Source: CAYMCQ01 sp964389025
GTDB lineage: Bacteria; Verrucomicrobiota; Verrucomicrobiia; Limisphaerales; CAYMCQ01
NCBI GenBank assembly: GCA_964389025.1
Contig: CAYMCQ010000052.1
Location: forward strand, 1-30,059
Direction: 5' to 3'
DNA: 30,059 nt
Notes under the pieces: generated by a model
What the model was told of the DNA's origin: nothing
The model's input: only the letters and a program-made list of their open reading frames with translations
Database searches by the model: none
Shown here: piece after piece, positions 6,296-14,268 of the stretch
How the letters are laid out: the number at the start of each line of letters is the position of its first letter
Numbering within the stretch: position 1 is the stretch's first letter
Made by a program: the position numbers and the translations under genes

Positions 6296-7912
6296 TTATT
6301 CTTCGCCCAAGCCGCGGAACTGTTGGAGAGCGTCACGCGCTAGTGCGCGTTCCTCACCGCTGAGTTTCCCGTCACTGTCTTTATCGAAGCGTTTGATGAT
6401 TCCGGCAATGAAGCCGCCGCGCCCGGAATCTTTCTTTGATTCGGCAATCGCCCGGTCAATGAACGTGTCGGCCACATGGTTTTTTAGAGACGCCTGCAGT
6501 TGCGGCATTTCGTTTTCCGTCGCGGCGACGACCTGCAACGTGACACTGCCCATTTCGTCGGAGGACATGCGCCCCCAGCGCACTCGCACCGGCGGGATGG
6601 TCGGATTTCTGGGATTGTCAGCGGAGTTATCGTAGCTGATTTCCGAATCAATCCGCGTGCCCTTGGGAAGCAAGAACGGCTTTTTGTAAGTGTATTGTTC
6701 CTGCCAGGCGAAATCCCAATCGCCGATCTTCATGAGCCACTTCTGTTGCCCATTCGGCAGCGTCGCGATCATTTTCATTTCCTTGCCTAACTGATGAGCA
6801 TGGCCGTTGACGGCAAACGCTTCGACATCAATCGGCAGAACAAAGGAATCCTTGACCACGTAGTTTTTTTCTCCGGCCGGAATATCGATCCCGGAAATCG
6901 CGCCAAAGACCGGCGGCAGTTGAATGCTTGTAAAGGTTTGCTTAGGTGGCCCGTCAGCATAATAAAATCCGACCACGGATTTCTCCTGTTCGGTTTTCCC
7001 AGAGGGATGAAAATGAGTCTGTAAAAGCAAATCCGCGCCCTTCGGAAGACGCCAGGCCAATCCCTCTGGCAACGGTCGCAGGTTTCCGCCCACTGCCCAG
7101 CCGCCAAGCATGCCGTTGATGCTGCTGCCCCCCAGGAATCCCCTGCCGCCTGTGTCGCCGGTGCCGCCACCCCCCAAGAGCCCCCTGCCGCGACCGCCGC
7201 CACCGCCGTTGAACCCGGGTTCGGGGTCTGCCTCGTCCTGCTTGCGCGCCGTGCCGGTGGTGTCGAGAAAAAACAAACAGTGGTGAACGACCGACCGTGC
7301 GCTGGGCCGAAACTCAATCGCCTTCACCCATTTGTCTTCGGTCAGGTTCAATGGAATGGCGAAGTAGCGGTAAATATCCTGACCCTCAGCCGGCACCGTG
7401 TAGGCGTCGGGCATTGTAACGACAAGATCGGGTTTGCCCAGTTGCCAGCCCTCCGAAAATTTTGGCAGCGGCGGCAGTTTGGCGGGTTTGCCCTCGACCG
7501 CGCCTTCCTCATACCACTGTCGCAGCATTCCGATTTGCTCATCCGTGATGCGGCGCTCGTCGAGAAACTCGCAATAGCCGGCGTCTGCGTGCCACGGCGG
7601 CATGTATTTTTCTCCAGTGACTTCGGCGATCTGTCTGGCGCGCTTTTTCACGTCGGAGTAGTTCAACAGCGGGAAGGGAGCCGCTTCACCCGGCCGATGG
7701 CAGGAGGAGCAGTTGTTGAAAATTATCGGCGCGACGTGCTCGGTGAAGGTCAACTTGCCTTTCGGTTTTGGCTTGTATTTTATCTTTGCCGCCGGCGCTT
7801 TTGGTCTGGTTTTCTTCGTCGCCACTTCCGCTGCCGTTTGCGCGTGGGCGAGGGAAAGGATCATCATGCCCGCCAGAAAACCGATGGATAAATTCTTAAA
7901 ACAGTTTTTCAT
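6296..7912 (-). CDS. Secreted cytochrome c / copper type II monooxygenase-like protein with EF-hand
   Basis: 538 residues from ATG 7910-7912. A signal peptide (MKNCFKNLSIGFLAGMMILS, then LAHAQ) is followed by a Lys/Pro-rich linker and a cytochrome-like domain with haem motif CSSCH (68-72) and MPPWHAD. The middle resembles the peptidylglycine-hydroxylating/dopamine-beta-monooxygenase fold: HH (210-211), THFH (299-302) and NGHAH (369-373) are plausible copper ligands. A glycine-rich insert (about 235-262) interrupts the first half. A single EF-hand calcium loop, DKDSDGKLSGEE (510-521), closes the chain. The substrate is unknown. The redoxin gene 41 bases upstream is a common partner, often fused, in planctomycete and verrucomicrobial proteins. 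An ATG at 7942 adds ten residues before the signal peptide; 7912 is preferred because it gives a clean signal peptide and has GAAAAAG upstream. Confidence 0.8.
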   Translation of the reverse strand: MKNCFKNLSIGFLAGMMILSLAHAQTAAEVATKKTRPKAPAAKIKYKPKPKGKLTFTEHVAPIIFNNCSSCHRPGEAAPFPLLNYSDVKKRARQIAEVTGEKYMPPWHADAGYCEFLDERRITDEQIGMLRQWYEEGAVEGKPAKLPPLPKFSEGWQLGKPDLVVTMPDAYTVPAEGQDIYRYFAIPLNLTEDKWVKAIEFRPSARSVVHHCLFFLDTTGTARKQDEADPEPGFNGGGGGRGRGLLGGGGTGDTGGRGFLGGSSINGMLGGWAVGGNLRPLPEGLAWRLPKGADLLLQTHFHPSGKTEQEKSVVGFYYADGPPKQTFTSIQLPPVFGAISGIDIPAGEKNYVVKDSFVLPIDVEAFAVNGHAHQLGKEMKMIATLPNGQQKWLMKIGDWDFAWQEQYTYKKPFLLPKGTRIDSEISYDNSADNPRNPTIPPVRVRWGRMSSDEMGSVTLQVVAATENEMPQLQASLKNHVADTFIDRAIAESKKDSGRGGFIAGIIKRFDKDSDGKLSGEERALARDALQQFRGLGEE

Positions 7913-7952
7913 AAGCGTATTCTTTTTCACAAAATTGGACATGGGAACTTTA

Positions 7953-8555
7953 TCAGCTCGAAGCGATATAACAACCTATAACTTTGGTCCTGGGATTCGG
8001 CACCGCCTTGCCCTTCAAGATGGCGTCCAAAGCCTGCCGCAAATCCTTCTCTGTTGCATGACCGCGCGACTTGCCGAACGCAGTGTATAAATTGTCAATG
8101 CGACCCCGATAGAGAATCTTTCCGCTCGCTCCCACGACAACTGCTTCCGGCGTGACGTTGGCACCCGTCGCTTTGACCAGCGCGTGCGTGGCGTCCAGAA
8201 TGGAAATGTAATTGGTCAGCCCGTATTCCGAGTTATGCTTTGCCAGCGCCGGCAACTTGAGGTCGGAATCCACATACACCAGTTGAAACCGGATCTTCCT
8301 CGGCGCGTAATCGCGGCGCAGGCGTTCGAGTTCCTTGGCGTAAGCGTTGGAGATGGGGCAATCGTGTGTGACGAAAATCAAAACCGAAGCAACTGCATCC
8401 TTCAACTCGAACGGGGTCTGAGCAACGCCCTCGGTGTCTTTGACGGAAAGCGAAACAGAGTCCACCTTCGTCTTATCCTTCGTCGCCGCGCCAAACGTTG
8501 TGGCACAAAACGGAAGCAGGATGAACAGGAGAAGCGCCGATGCCTTGTTGCGCAT
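7953..8555 (-). CDS. Secreted redoxin (thioredoxin-like) protein
   Basis: 200 residues from ATG 8553-8555, with an N-terminal signal peptide (MRNKASALLLFILLPFCATT, then FGA). The rest is a peroxiredoxin/TlpA-like thioredoxin fold: FELKDAVASVLIFVTHDCPI with a single active-site cysteine (C66) where CXXC would be expected, then YVDSDLKLPALAKHNSEYGL and the cis-proline strand VTPEAVVV. The short C-terminal KVIGCYI motif is typical of redoxin domains paired with cytochrome/copper-monooxygenase proteins, which is what lies downstream. I infer a periplasmic redox function in that two-gene unit. An ATG at 8597 would put 14 polar residues before the signal peptide and is rejected. Confidence 0.8.
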   Translation of the reverse strand: MRNKASALLLFILLPFCATTFGAATKDKTKVDSVSLSVKDTEGVAQTPFELKDAVASVLIFVTHDCPISNAYAKELERLRRDYAPRKIRFQLVYVDSDLKLPALAKHNSEYGLTNYISILDATHALVKATGANVTPEAVVVGASGKILYRGRIDNLYTAFGKSRGHATEKDLRQALDAILKGKAVPNPRTKVIGCYIASS

Positions 8556-8686
8556 CCTCGACTCAAGATTTGGGTTTGGCGGCCGCATCGCTGACATTAC
8601 TAATACAGGTTGATGACGCGTTGTTCAACAGTTTGGTTACGGTCAAAAGCCAGTTGCCCGACGGCACAACCGCGCTATGTTGCGGC

Positions 8687-8866
8687 GTGGAAGTTTCAGA
8701 AAGAATTCAATGCCCTTTCTGCGGTCAAGCCTTCGAGCTTTGCATAGACACTTCAATCACCTCCCAACGATTCACGACGGACTGCGAAGTCTGTTGTCGT
8801 CCCTTCGAGGTGTTTGTCGAGTGCGAGCCGGGCGAAGTTCTGGCCGTGGACGTGGCGAGCGAGTAA
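8687..8866 (+). CDS. CPXCG-motif cysteine-rich small protein
   Basis: A protein of about 59 residues with CPFCG (C9, C12) and DCEVCCRP (C33, C36, C37), ending EPGEVLAVDVASE. This is the layout of the CPXCG-motif family (a small zinc-ribbon-like protein of unknown role, about 60 residues): an N-terminal CPxCG pair, a D-x-S segment, then D-C-x-V-C-C-R-P. The frame is open upstream to 8540, but that part overlaps the redoxin gene on the other strand and has no similarity, so the GTG at 8687 is chosen to match family length. No good Shine-Dalgarno is seen, so the start is uncertain. Confidence 0.72.
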   Translation: MEVSERIQCPFCGQAFELCIDTSITSQRFTTDCEVCCRPFEVFVECEPGEVLAVDVASE

Positions 8867-8953
8867 CAGCGATCAGCCTTTTGGATGCGGTTGTTTTTCA
8901 CGGAGAATTCTTGTGTCTTTTGCGGGCGGCATGGCTACACTCCTGGAACAATT

Positions 8954-9259
8954 ATGACCGCAGAAAAAATTCTTTGGATTTATATCATTCTCCTGATCGT
9001 TGGCGGCTTGATTGGCTTTCTCAAAGCCAAAAGCCAGGTGTCGCTCATCATGTCCGTCTCGTTCGCGGTCGTGCTGATCCTCGCGGCGATTCCAAATTTG
9101 CTGGATGCGAAATTCGCGAAGGGACTGGTGAACGTCGTCATGGCGTTGCTGCTTGTTGTTTTCACGATGCGGCTGATCAAGACGAAAAAATTCATGCCCG
9201 CCGGTTTGATGCTCATCATCACAATCGTCGCGCTGGCGTTGCGGAATATTTTTCACTAA
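8954..9259 (+). CDS. TMEM14-like small membrane protein
   Basis: 101 residues with hydrophobic spans at about 6-19, 29-45, 56-70 and 82-95. Gly-rich IVGGLIGFLKAKSQVSL near the N-terminus resembles the G-x-x-G-F-x-x-x-x-S-x-x-S-L signature of the TMEM14 (UPF0136) family. Bacterial members have no assigned function. ATG at 8954 starts the family sequence (MTAEKILWIYIILLIVGG); an upstream start adds 23 unmatched residues. The stop is 21 bases before hrpB on the same strand, so the two may be co-transcribed. Confidence 0.7.
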   Translation: MTAEKILWIYIILLIVGGLIGFLKAKSQVSLIMSVSFAVVLILAAIPNLLDAKFAKGLVNVVMALLLVVFTMRLIKTKKFMPAGLMLIITIVALALRNIFH

Positions 9260-9280
9260 TTCACCGTCGCTCGTTCCACC

Positions 9281-11920
9281 GTGGCTGAAACTTCCCTTCC
9301 GATTTGGCAAATCCATTCGCAGATCGTCGAAACATTGCGGACGGGAAACCGCCTTGTCCTCGTCGCGCCGACGGGTTCGGGCAAGACGACGCAGGTTCCG
9401 CAGATGTTGCTGGATGCGGGGTTGCACGATGCTCGCGATAGCCAATCGCCGATAGCCAATCGCCAGGCGAAGAAAATCGTCGTGCTACAACCGCGACGAG
9501 TTGCCGCGCGCACTGTTGCTGCGCGCGTGGCATGGGAACGGAACTGCAAACTTGGTGAGGAGGTCGGTTACCAAATCCGTTTCGAAGACCAGACCAGCCT
9601 CGGCACAAAAATCAGCTACGTGACTGAAGGCATTTTGCTCCGCTGGCTGCAGGATGATTCCGCGCTTTCGGACATCGGCATTTTGTTGTTCGACGAATTT
9701 CACGAGCGCAATTTGTTCAGCGATGTCGCGCTGGCGCTCGCAAAAAATATTCAAGCGACTTCGCGGTTTGATTTGAAAATCGCGGTCATGTCCGCGACTC
9801 TCGACGCTGAACCGGTCGCGAAATATTTGGACGCGGAGATTTTAATTTCCGAAGGTCAGATGTTTCCGGTCGAACTTCGCTATCTGGATTTGCCCGACGA
9901 GCGCCCTGTCACCGAGCAAGCCGCCGACGCCGTTGAACACATCGTCAACTCGGGTGGCGAGGGCGACGTTTTGGTTTTCATGCCGGGCATGGGCGAAATC
10001 GTCTCGACCATCGGAGCAATCCGCGCGGCGCGGACAAAAGAAAAACTTGCTCTCATTCCATTGCACGGCGATTTGCCGCCGGAGGAACAAGACCTTGCCT
10101 TCGCAAAAAATCCACTGAGGAAAATTGTTGTTGCGACGAATGTGGCTGAAACTTCCGTGACCATTGACGGCATCCGGCACGTTGTTGACAGCGGCCTTGC
10201 GCGAGTTGCTCGTTACGACGCCGAGCGCGGCATTGGCACTTTGTTTCTCGAACCGATCAGCCGCGCGTCTGCCGAGCAGCGCAAAGGCCGCGCGGGCCGG
10301 ACTGCGCCGGGAACGTGCTGGCGCCTGTGGACTGAGAGCAGCCAGTTGAATCGTCCCGGGCGCAACACGCCGGAAATCCAGCGGAGCGATCTGGCAGAGG
10401 TTGTTTTGCTGCTTCACTCGCTCGGCATCAAGCACGCCGCAAAATTCGACTGGCTCGACAAACCCGACCCGCAAGCTGTCGAGCGGGCGGAAAAACTTTT
10501 GCACACTTTGGGCGCGATTGATCCGGTGACCGAAGCGCTGACTCCAATTGGCCGGCAGATGCTTCGCCTTCCAATGCACCCGCGCTACTCACGGATGCTC
10601 GTCGAGGCAGCAAAACACGGTTGCATTCCCGCAGCCTCGCTTTGCGCGGCGCTCGTCAGCGGGCGCGATTTGCTCGCGCGCCTTGGCCGCGACGACAAAC
10701 ACATCAGGGAAGCGCGCGAACTTTTTGAAGCCAGCCAGGATTCGGATTTTTACACGCTCATGCGCGCATTTCAGTTCGCGAAGAACAATCATTTCAATCC
10801 CGACCAATGCCGTCGTTACGGCGTGAACGCGAAGGTCGCGCGTGAAGTGGACCTAACGTTTGAGCAAATCCGAGAGGTTGCGGAAAGAAATTTGAAACGC
10901 GATAGGCAAGAGGCAATAGCCGATGGCCAAGAAAATCAAAAATCAACAATCGGAAATCAAAAATCCGATGACGCATTGCCTCGCTGTATCATGGCGGGTT
11001 TCATTGACCAGCTTTGCATCCGACGCGACACCGGCTCGCTTGAATGCGATCTGACCGAAGGCCGCCACGGGACGTTGATGCGCGAAAGCGTTGTGCAAAA
11101 TTCGCCGCTGTTCGTCACGGCGAATATCCGCGAAGTGCCGGGACGCGGCTCTGAAAATCTCACGCTGCTCGGCCTTGCGACGGCGGTGAAGCGCGAGTGG
11201 ATTCAGGAAATGTTTCCGCAACATCTCACCGGGACGGTCGAGCATCTGTTCGACCGGACGCATAAGCGCGTCGCCGCGGTGAAACTTGTGCGCTTTCAGG
11301 ATTTGGTGATTCACCACGAGCACCAGCGCGACGTTGAGCCGAAGGCTTCGGGCCGCGCGCTGGCCGAGGCGTTTCGCAAGGAATACTTTGAGTTGCCACT
11401 GCTCAACCACGAACTCAAGCAATTCATCGCGCGGGTGAATCTTGTTGCAGCAGTCTCGCCTGAACTGGAATTTCCGCCTCTCGACGACGCAGCGATCACC
11501 GAGCGGCTCGCGCTTGCGTTTGAGGGACTGACACTGGTGAAAGAAGCGCAGGCGACGCCGTTGCGGGAAATTATTCTGAAACATCTTGTAAAGGAGCAAT
11601 TAAACTGGCTCGACGAGCTTGTGCCGCTGGCCATTTCATGGCCCGACGGCCGAAAAATCAAACTTCTCTACGCCGAAAGCGCGCGTGACGAAGGCGGCGA
11701 GGCGAATTCGCCGGAGCTTCAGGTGAAGTTGCACGAATGTTTCCAACTCAAGGAGCATCCGATCATTTGCGAGGGCAAGTTGCCGGTGAAACTCTGGCTC
11801 TGCGCGCCGGATGGAAAGCGGTTGGAAGCCACGTTCAACTGGCCTGCGTTTCGCACGAACAACTACCCGAAACTCAAACCGGCGTTGCAGAAAAAATATC
11901 CCGGTGTCGCGTGGGTTTAG
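9281..11920 (+). CDS. hrpB: ATP-dependent helicase HrpB with two repeat-encoded insertions
   Basis: 879 residues from GTG 9281 (MAETSLPIWQIHSQIVETLR). A DEAH/RHA-type helicase: Walker A APTGSGKTT (29-37), LQPRRVAAR (69-77), DEFH Walker B (138-141), SAT (171-173), TNVAETSVTIDG, and motif VI EQRKGRAGRTAPG. A helicase-associated domain and an HrpB-specific C-terminus ending KKYPGVAWV follow. Bacterial HrpB is an RNA/DNA helicase of unclear role. Two segments do not fit the family: residues about 52-64 (RDSQSPIANRQA) between motifs I and Ia, and about 541-563 (DRQEAIADGQENQKSTIGNQ, then KSD). Both are encoded by heptanucleotide repeat arrays (9437-9464 and 10901-10970) and preserve the frame. A palindrome follows directly after the stop. 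Confidence 0.93.
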   Translation: MAETSLPIWQIHSQIVETLRTGNRLVLVAPTGSGKTTQVPQMLLDAGLHDARDSQSPIANRQAKKIVVLQPRRVAARTVAARVAWERNCKLGEEVGYQIRFEDQTSLGTKISYVTEGILLRWLQDDSALSDIGILLFDEFHERNLFSDVALALAKNIQATSRFDLKIAVMSATLDAEPVAKYLDAEILISEGQMFPVELRYLDLPDERPVTEQAADAVEHIVNSGGEGDVLVFMPGMGEIVSTIGAIRAARTKEKLALIPLHGDLPPEEQDLAFAKNPLRKIVVATNVAETSVTIDGIRHVVDSGLARVARYDAERGIGTLFLEPISRASAEQRKGRAGRTAPGTCWRLWTESSQLNRPGRNTPEIQRSDLAEVVLLLHSLGIKHAAKFDWLDKPDPQAVERAEKLLHTLGAIDPVTEALTPIGRQMLRLPMHPRYSRMLVEAAKHGCIPAASLCAALVSGRDLLARLGRDDKHIREARELFEASQDSDFYTLMRAFQFAKNNHFNPDQCRRYGVNAKVAREVDLTFEQIREVAERNLKRDRQEAIADGQENQKSTIGNQKSDDALPRCIMAGFIDQLCIRRDTGSLECDLTEGRHGTLMRESVVQNSPLFVTANIREVPGRGSENLTLLGLATAVKREWIQEMFPQHLTGTVEHLFDRTHKRVAAVKLVRFQDLVIHHEHQRDVEPKASGRALAEAFRKEYFELPLLNHELKQFIARVNLVAAVSPELEFPPLDDAAITERLALAFEGLTLVKEAQATPLREIILKHLVKEQLNWLDELVPLAISWPDGRKIKLLYAESARDEGGEANSPELQVKLHECFQLKEHPIICEGKLPVKLWLCAPDGKRLEATFNWPAFRTNNYPKLKPALQKKYPGVAWV
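9437..9464. repeat. Heptad array within hrpB (GATAGCC AATCGCC, twice)
   Basis: The 14-mer GATAGCCAATCGCC occurs twice head to tail (9437-9450, 9451-9464), each made of two 7-base units, followed by AGGCGAA. It is read in frame as part of HrpB between helicase motifs I and Ia, where family members have only a short loop. Confidence 0.8.
10901..10970. repeat. Heptad array within hrpB (ten 7-base units)
   Basis: The stretch divides into ten 7-mers: GATAGGC, AAGAGGC, AATAGCC, GATGGCC, AAGAAAA, TCAAAAA, TCAACAA, TCGGAAA, TCAAAAA, TCCGATG. It is translated as a Gln/Asn-rich linker (ADGQENQKSTIGNQKSD) before the conserved ALPRCIMAGF segment. Its A-rich half contrasts with the surrounding gene. Confidence 0.75.
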
Positions 11921-11928
11921 AGCTTTTC

Positions 11929-11997
11929 GGAGGGACGAGTTCCACGAGTCCCAAATTATTTTTTTGAAAGTCAGGGCGTCGTGGAACTCCGTCCTCC
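11929..11997. repeat. GGAGGGACGAG palindrome after hrpB
   Basis: The arm at 11929-11952 pairs with 11974-11997 at 20 of 24 positions. Preceded by TTTTC and starting nine bases after the hrpB stop, it is the same family as the copies at 3868, 22371 and 23382. It could serve as a transcription terminator or 3' stabiliser for hrpB. Confidence 0.85.
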
Positions 11998-12000
11998 GAT

Positions 12001-12383
12001 TCATTTCGCGAGACGGAAGAATTGATTTGAGCCTGCGGGCTCATTCGTCACCACGTATTCGTTTCCGACGACAACCGGAGGAGGATTGGTCACAGGACTC
12101 CAAACACTTGATGGGAATTCAGAGGCGCTTTCCAAATGAAAACCAACAAGGCCGATTGGCCATGGGATTCTGGCTTGCTTGCCTGCTCGGCGAATTTCCA
12201 GTGAAGGCGAATCGTTTTCCAGCGCAGCGATGAAAATATCATAACTGCCATTGTTCGTGATGGTGTTCGCGCCGAAGGAGGCATAGTCCCCTAAAAATCC
12301 TCCGGCAAAATAGGCATTATTTTGATGCAGGCTAATCCGGAGATAGGTTGCAAATTTCTGATTTTCTCCGGACGCGTCACCGG
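12001..12383 (-). pseudogene. C-terminal remnant of an SBBP-repeat exported protein
   Basis: The minus-strand frame ends in TGA at 12001-12003 and is open to about 12383. It contains NAYFAGGFLGDYASFGANTI, then TNNGSYDIFIAALEND, which is an SBBP blade. It ends SVWSPVTNPPPVVVGNEYVV, then TNEPAGSNQFFRLAK, a C-terminal ending typical of large verrucomicrobial exported repeat proteins ('...N-x-F-x-R-L-x-K'). No start codon or upstream blades exist, so it is a gene end left behind. It fills most of the gap 11921-12481 together with the palindrome at 11929-11997. Confidence 0.65.
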
Positions 12384-12481
12384 CTCATCCATTTGTTTTT
12401 GCCGTCTCGATGCGATTGTTTTCCTGTCCATTGCTTTCCTTGACCGGCGCGGGCAAAGCCGTTAGACCTTGCCCGTCCTTT

Positions 12482-12865
12482 ATGGCAACCAAGACCGTCA
12501 TTAAACCCGCGAAATCTCCCGCCGCCGTCGGCCCCTACAATCACGCCGTGCGCGTGGGCGATCTGCTGTTCTGCGCCGGACAAATCCCGATTGACCCGGC
12601 GAGCGGCAATCTGATTTCCGGCGACATCAAGGCCCAAACCGGGCGTGTGCTGGAAAACGTGAAGGCGATTTTGGACGACCAAAAGCTGACCTTCGCGAAT
12701 GTGGTTAAAAGCACGGTTTTCCTGACGAATCTCGCCGATTTTGCTGGAATGAACGAGGTCTATTCCAACTATTTTACGTCAGATTTTCCCGCGCGCTCGA
12801 CCATTCAAGTCGCCGCGCTGCCCAAAGGCGCGAGCGTGGAGATCGAGGTGGTAGCCCATTTTTAA
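12482..12865 (+). CDS. ridA: RidA family enamine/imine deaminase
   Basis: 127 residues, full length for RidA (Rid/YER057c/UK114), a trimeric cytoplasmic enzyme that hydrolyses reactive enamine/imine intermediates such as 2-aminoacrylate. Diagnostic segments are AVGPYNHAV (15-23), LLFCAGQIPIDPASG, VVKSTVFLTNLADFAGMNEV, FPARSTIQVAALPKGASVEI with the substrate-binding arginine, and EVVAHF at the end. ATG 12482 gives MATKTVIKP; the open frame upstream lacks similarity. The stop codon is the first triplet of a heptad repeat that fills the whole gap to rmuC. Confidence 0.94.
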   Translation: MATKTVIKPAKSPAAVGPYNHAVRVGDLLFCAGQIPIDPASGNLISGDIKAQTGRVLENVKAILDDQKLTFANVVKSTVFLTNLADFAGMNEVYSNYFTSDFPARSTIQVAALPKGASVEIEVVAHF

Positions 12866-12936
12866 TTTACGATTTACGATTGACGCGCCTTTCTGCATTG
12901 CGCTCGTAAATCGTAAATCGAATATCGCAAATCAAA
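12865..12936. repeat. Heptad inverted repeat filling the ridA-rmuC gap
   Basis: ATTTACG ATTTACG ATTGACG on the left mirrors CGTAAAT CGTAAAT CGAATAT CGCAAAT on the right. Fifteen bases at 12865-12879 are exactly complementary to 12904-12918. The element starts in the ridA TAA and ends at the base before the rmuC ATG, so it provides the whole untranslated gap and any ribosome-binding context for rmuC. Confidence 0.85.
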
Positions 12937-14268
12937 ATGCCTGTCGGAATTCAAATTTTAATCGCTCTGCTCGTCGGCAGCCTGCTGGGATTGCTCGTCG
13001 GCTGGCTGCTTGGCTCGCGCCGCGCCGCGCCGTCGGACAACCGGCTCGAAGTCGAGTTGAAGCAGCAACTGGCCAATCGCGAAACCGAACTGGCGCAGGT
13101 GCGCAGCCAGCTTGCCGAAGCAGGCAACGCGCGCGCGTCCGCCGAAGCCAGCCGGGCGGCGGCGGAAAAACTGGTCGCGGAGCAGCGCGTGTTGCAGGAC
13201 AAGGCGCTGATGGATTTGCGCGAGGCGTTCAAGGCGTTGAGCGCCGACGCGCTCAAGCAAACGCAGCCGGAATTTCTGCGGCTCGCCAACGAAACTTTGG
13301 GGAAATTTCAAGAAGCGGCCAAAGGCGATTTGGACAAGCGACAGGAGTCCATCAAAGTGCTGGTCGAGCCGTTGAAACAGCAACTCGAAACGTATCAAAA
13401 ACGTTTGCAGCAAAGCGAGACGGCCCAAGCTGACACGCTCGGAAAAGTGAAGGAGCAATTGACGATGCTCGCGCAGCAAAGCCAGTCGCTCGCAAACGAG
13501 ACGCTGCAATTCCGGATGGTGCTGAAATCAAATCAGGCGCGCGGACGATGGGGCGAGGAAACGTTGCGGCGCGTGGTGGAAGCCGCCGGCATGAGCGCGC
13601 ATTGCGACTTCAGCGAACAAACGAAGGAAGGCGACAGCAAACCGGATTTGGTGGTTCGATTGCCAGGCGAACGTTTCATCATCGTGGATGCAAAGGTGCC
13701 GGAACTGGATTTTTTGAGCGCGCTCGAAAGTGCGGATGCAACAAAGCGCGCAGACTCACTGGCGGCACATGCGGCCAAATTAAAAGCCACAATCAAATCG
13801 CTCGCGGATCGGGATTATCCAAAACAGTTTCCAAACGCGCTGGATTACGTCGTTCTTTTTTTGCCGGCGGAATCGTTGTTCAGCGCGGCGCTGGAAGGAG
13901 ATCATGATTTGATAGTCTGGGCGGCGGGCAAACGAATCATGCTCGCGACGCCCGCATCGCTCATCGCCCTGCTCCGCTCGGTGAGCGTGAGCTGGCAGCA
14001 GCACGCGCAGACGGAGAACGCGCAGAAGATCGCCGAGGCGGCGCAGGAGTTTTATGCGCGCGTGGTGAAGTTCACAGAACACTTTGAGAAAATCCGCGCT
14101 GGACTCGACCGCGCGAACAGCGCCTTCAACGACGCCGCCGCGAGTTTCCAGACGCGCGTGCGTCCCGCCGGCGATCGCCTCGCCGAACTCCGTGGCGGCG
14201 CGACGGGAAAGGAACTGGCCGATGTGCAACCGCTCGATTCATCGCTCCGCCTGCCGCCGGCGAGTTAA
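12937..14268 (+). CDS. rmuC: DNA recombination protein RmuC
   Basis: 443 residues. An N-terminal membrane anchor (IQILIALLVGSLLGLLVGWL) is followed by a long Ala/Gln/Glu-rich coiled coil (about 36-190). The RmuC nuclease-like domain (about 195-400) follows, with NQARGRWGEETLRRVVEAAG, KPDLVVRLPGERFIIVDAKV (PD-(D/E)XK-type D and DAK strand), FLPAESLFSAAL and RIMLATPASLIALLRSV. RmuC is associated with restraint of short inverted-repeat rearrangement in E. coli, which is notable in a window this full of inverted repeats, though that link is only suggestive. Its last 47 bases overlap the start of the next gene. Confidence 0.93.
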   Translation: MPVGIQILIALLVGSLLGLLVGWLLGSRRAAPSDNRLEVELKQQLANRETELAQVRSQLAEAGNARASAEASRAAAEKLVAEQRVLQDKALMDLREAFKALSADALKQTQPEFLRLANETLGKFQEAAKGDLDKRQESIKVLVEPLKQQLETYQKRLQQSETAQADTLGKVKEQLTMLAQQSQSLANETLQFRMVLKSNQARGRWGEETLRRVVEAAGMSAHCDFSEQTKEGDSKPDLVVRLPGERFIIVDAKVPELDFLSALESADATKRADSLAAHAAKLKATIKSLADRDYPKQFPNALDYVVLFLPAESLFSAALEGDHDLIVWAAGKRIMLATPASLIALLRSVSVSWQQHAQTENAQKIAEAAQEFYARVVKFTEHFEKIRAGLDRANSAFNDAAASFQTRVRPAGDRLAELRGGATGKELADVQPLDSSLRLPPAS

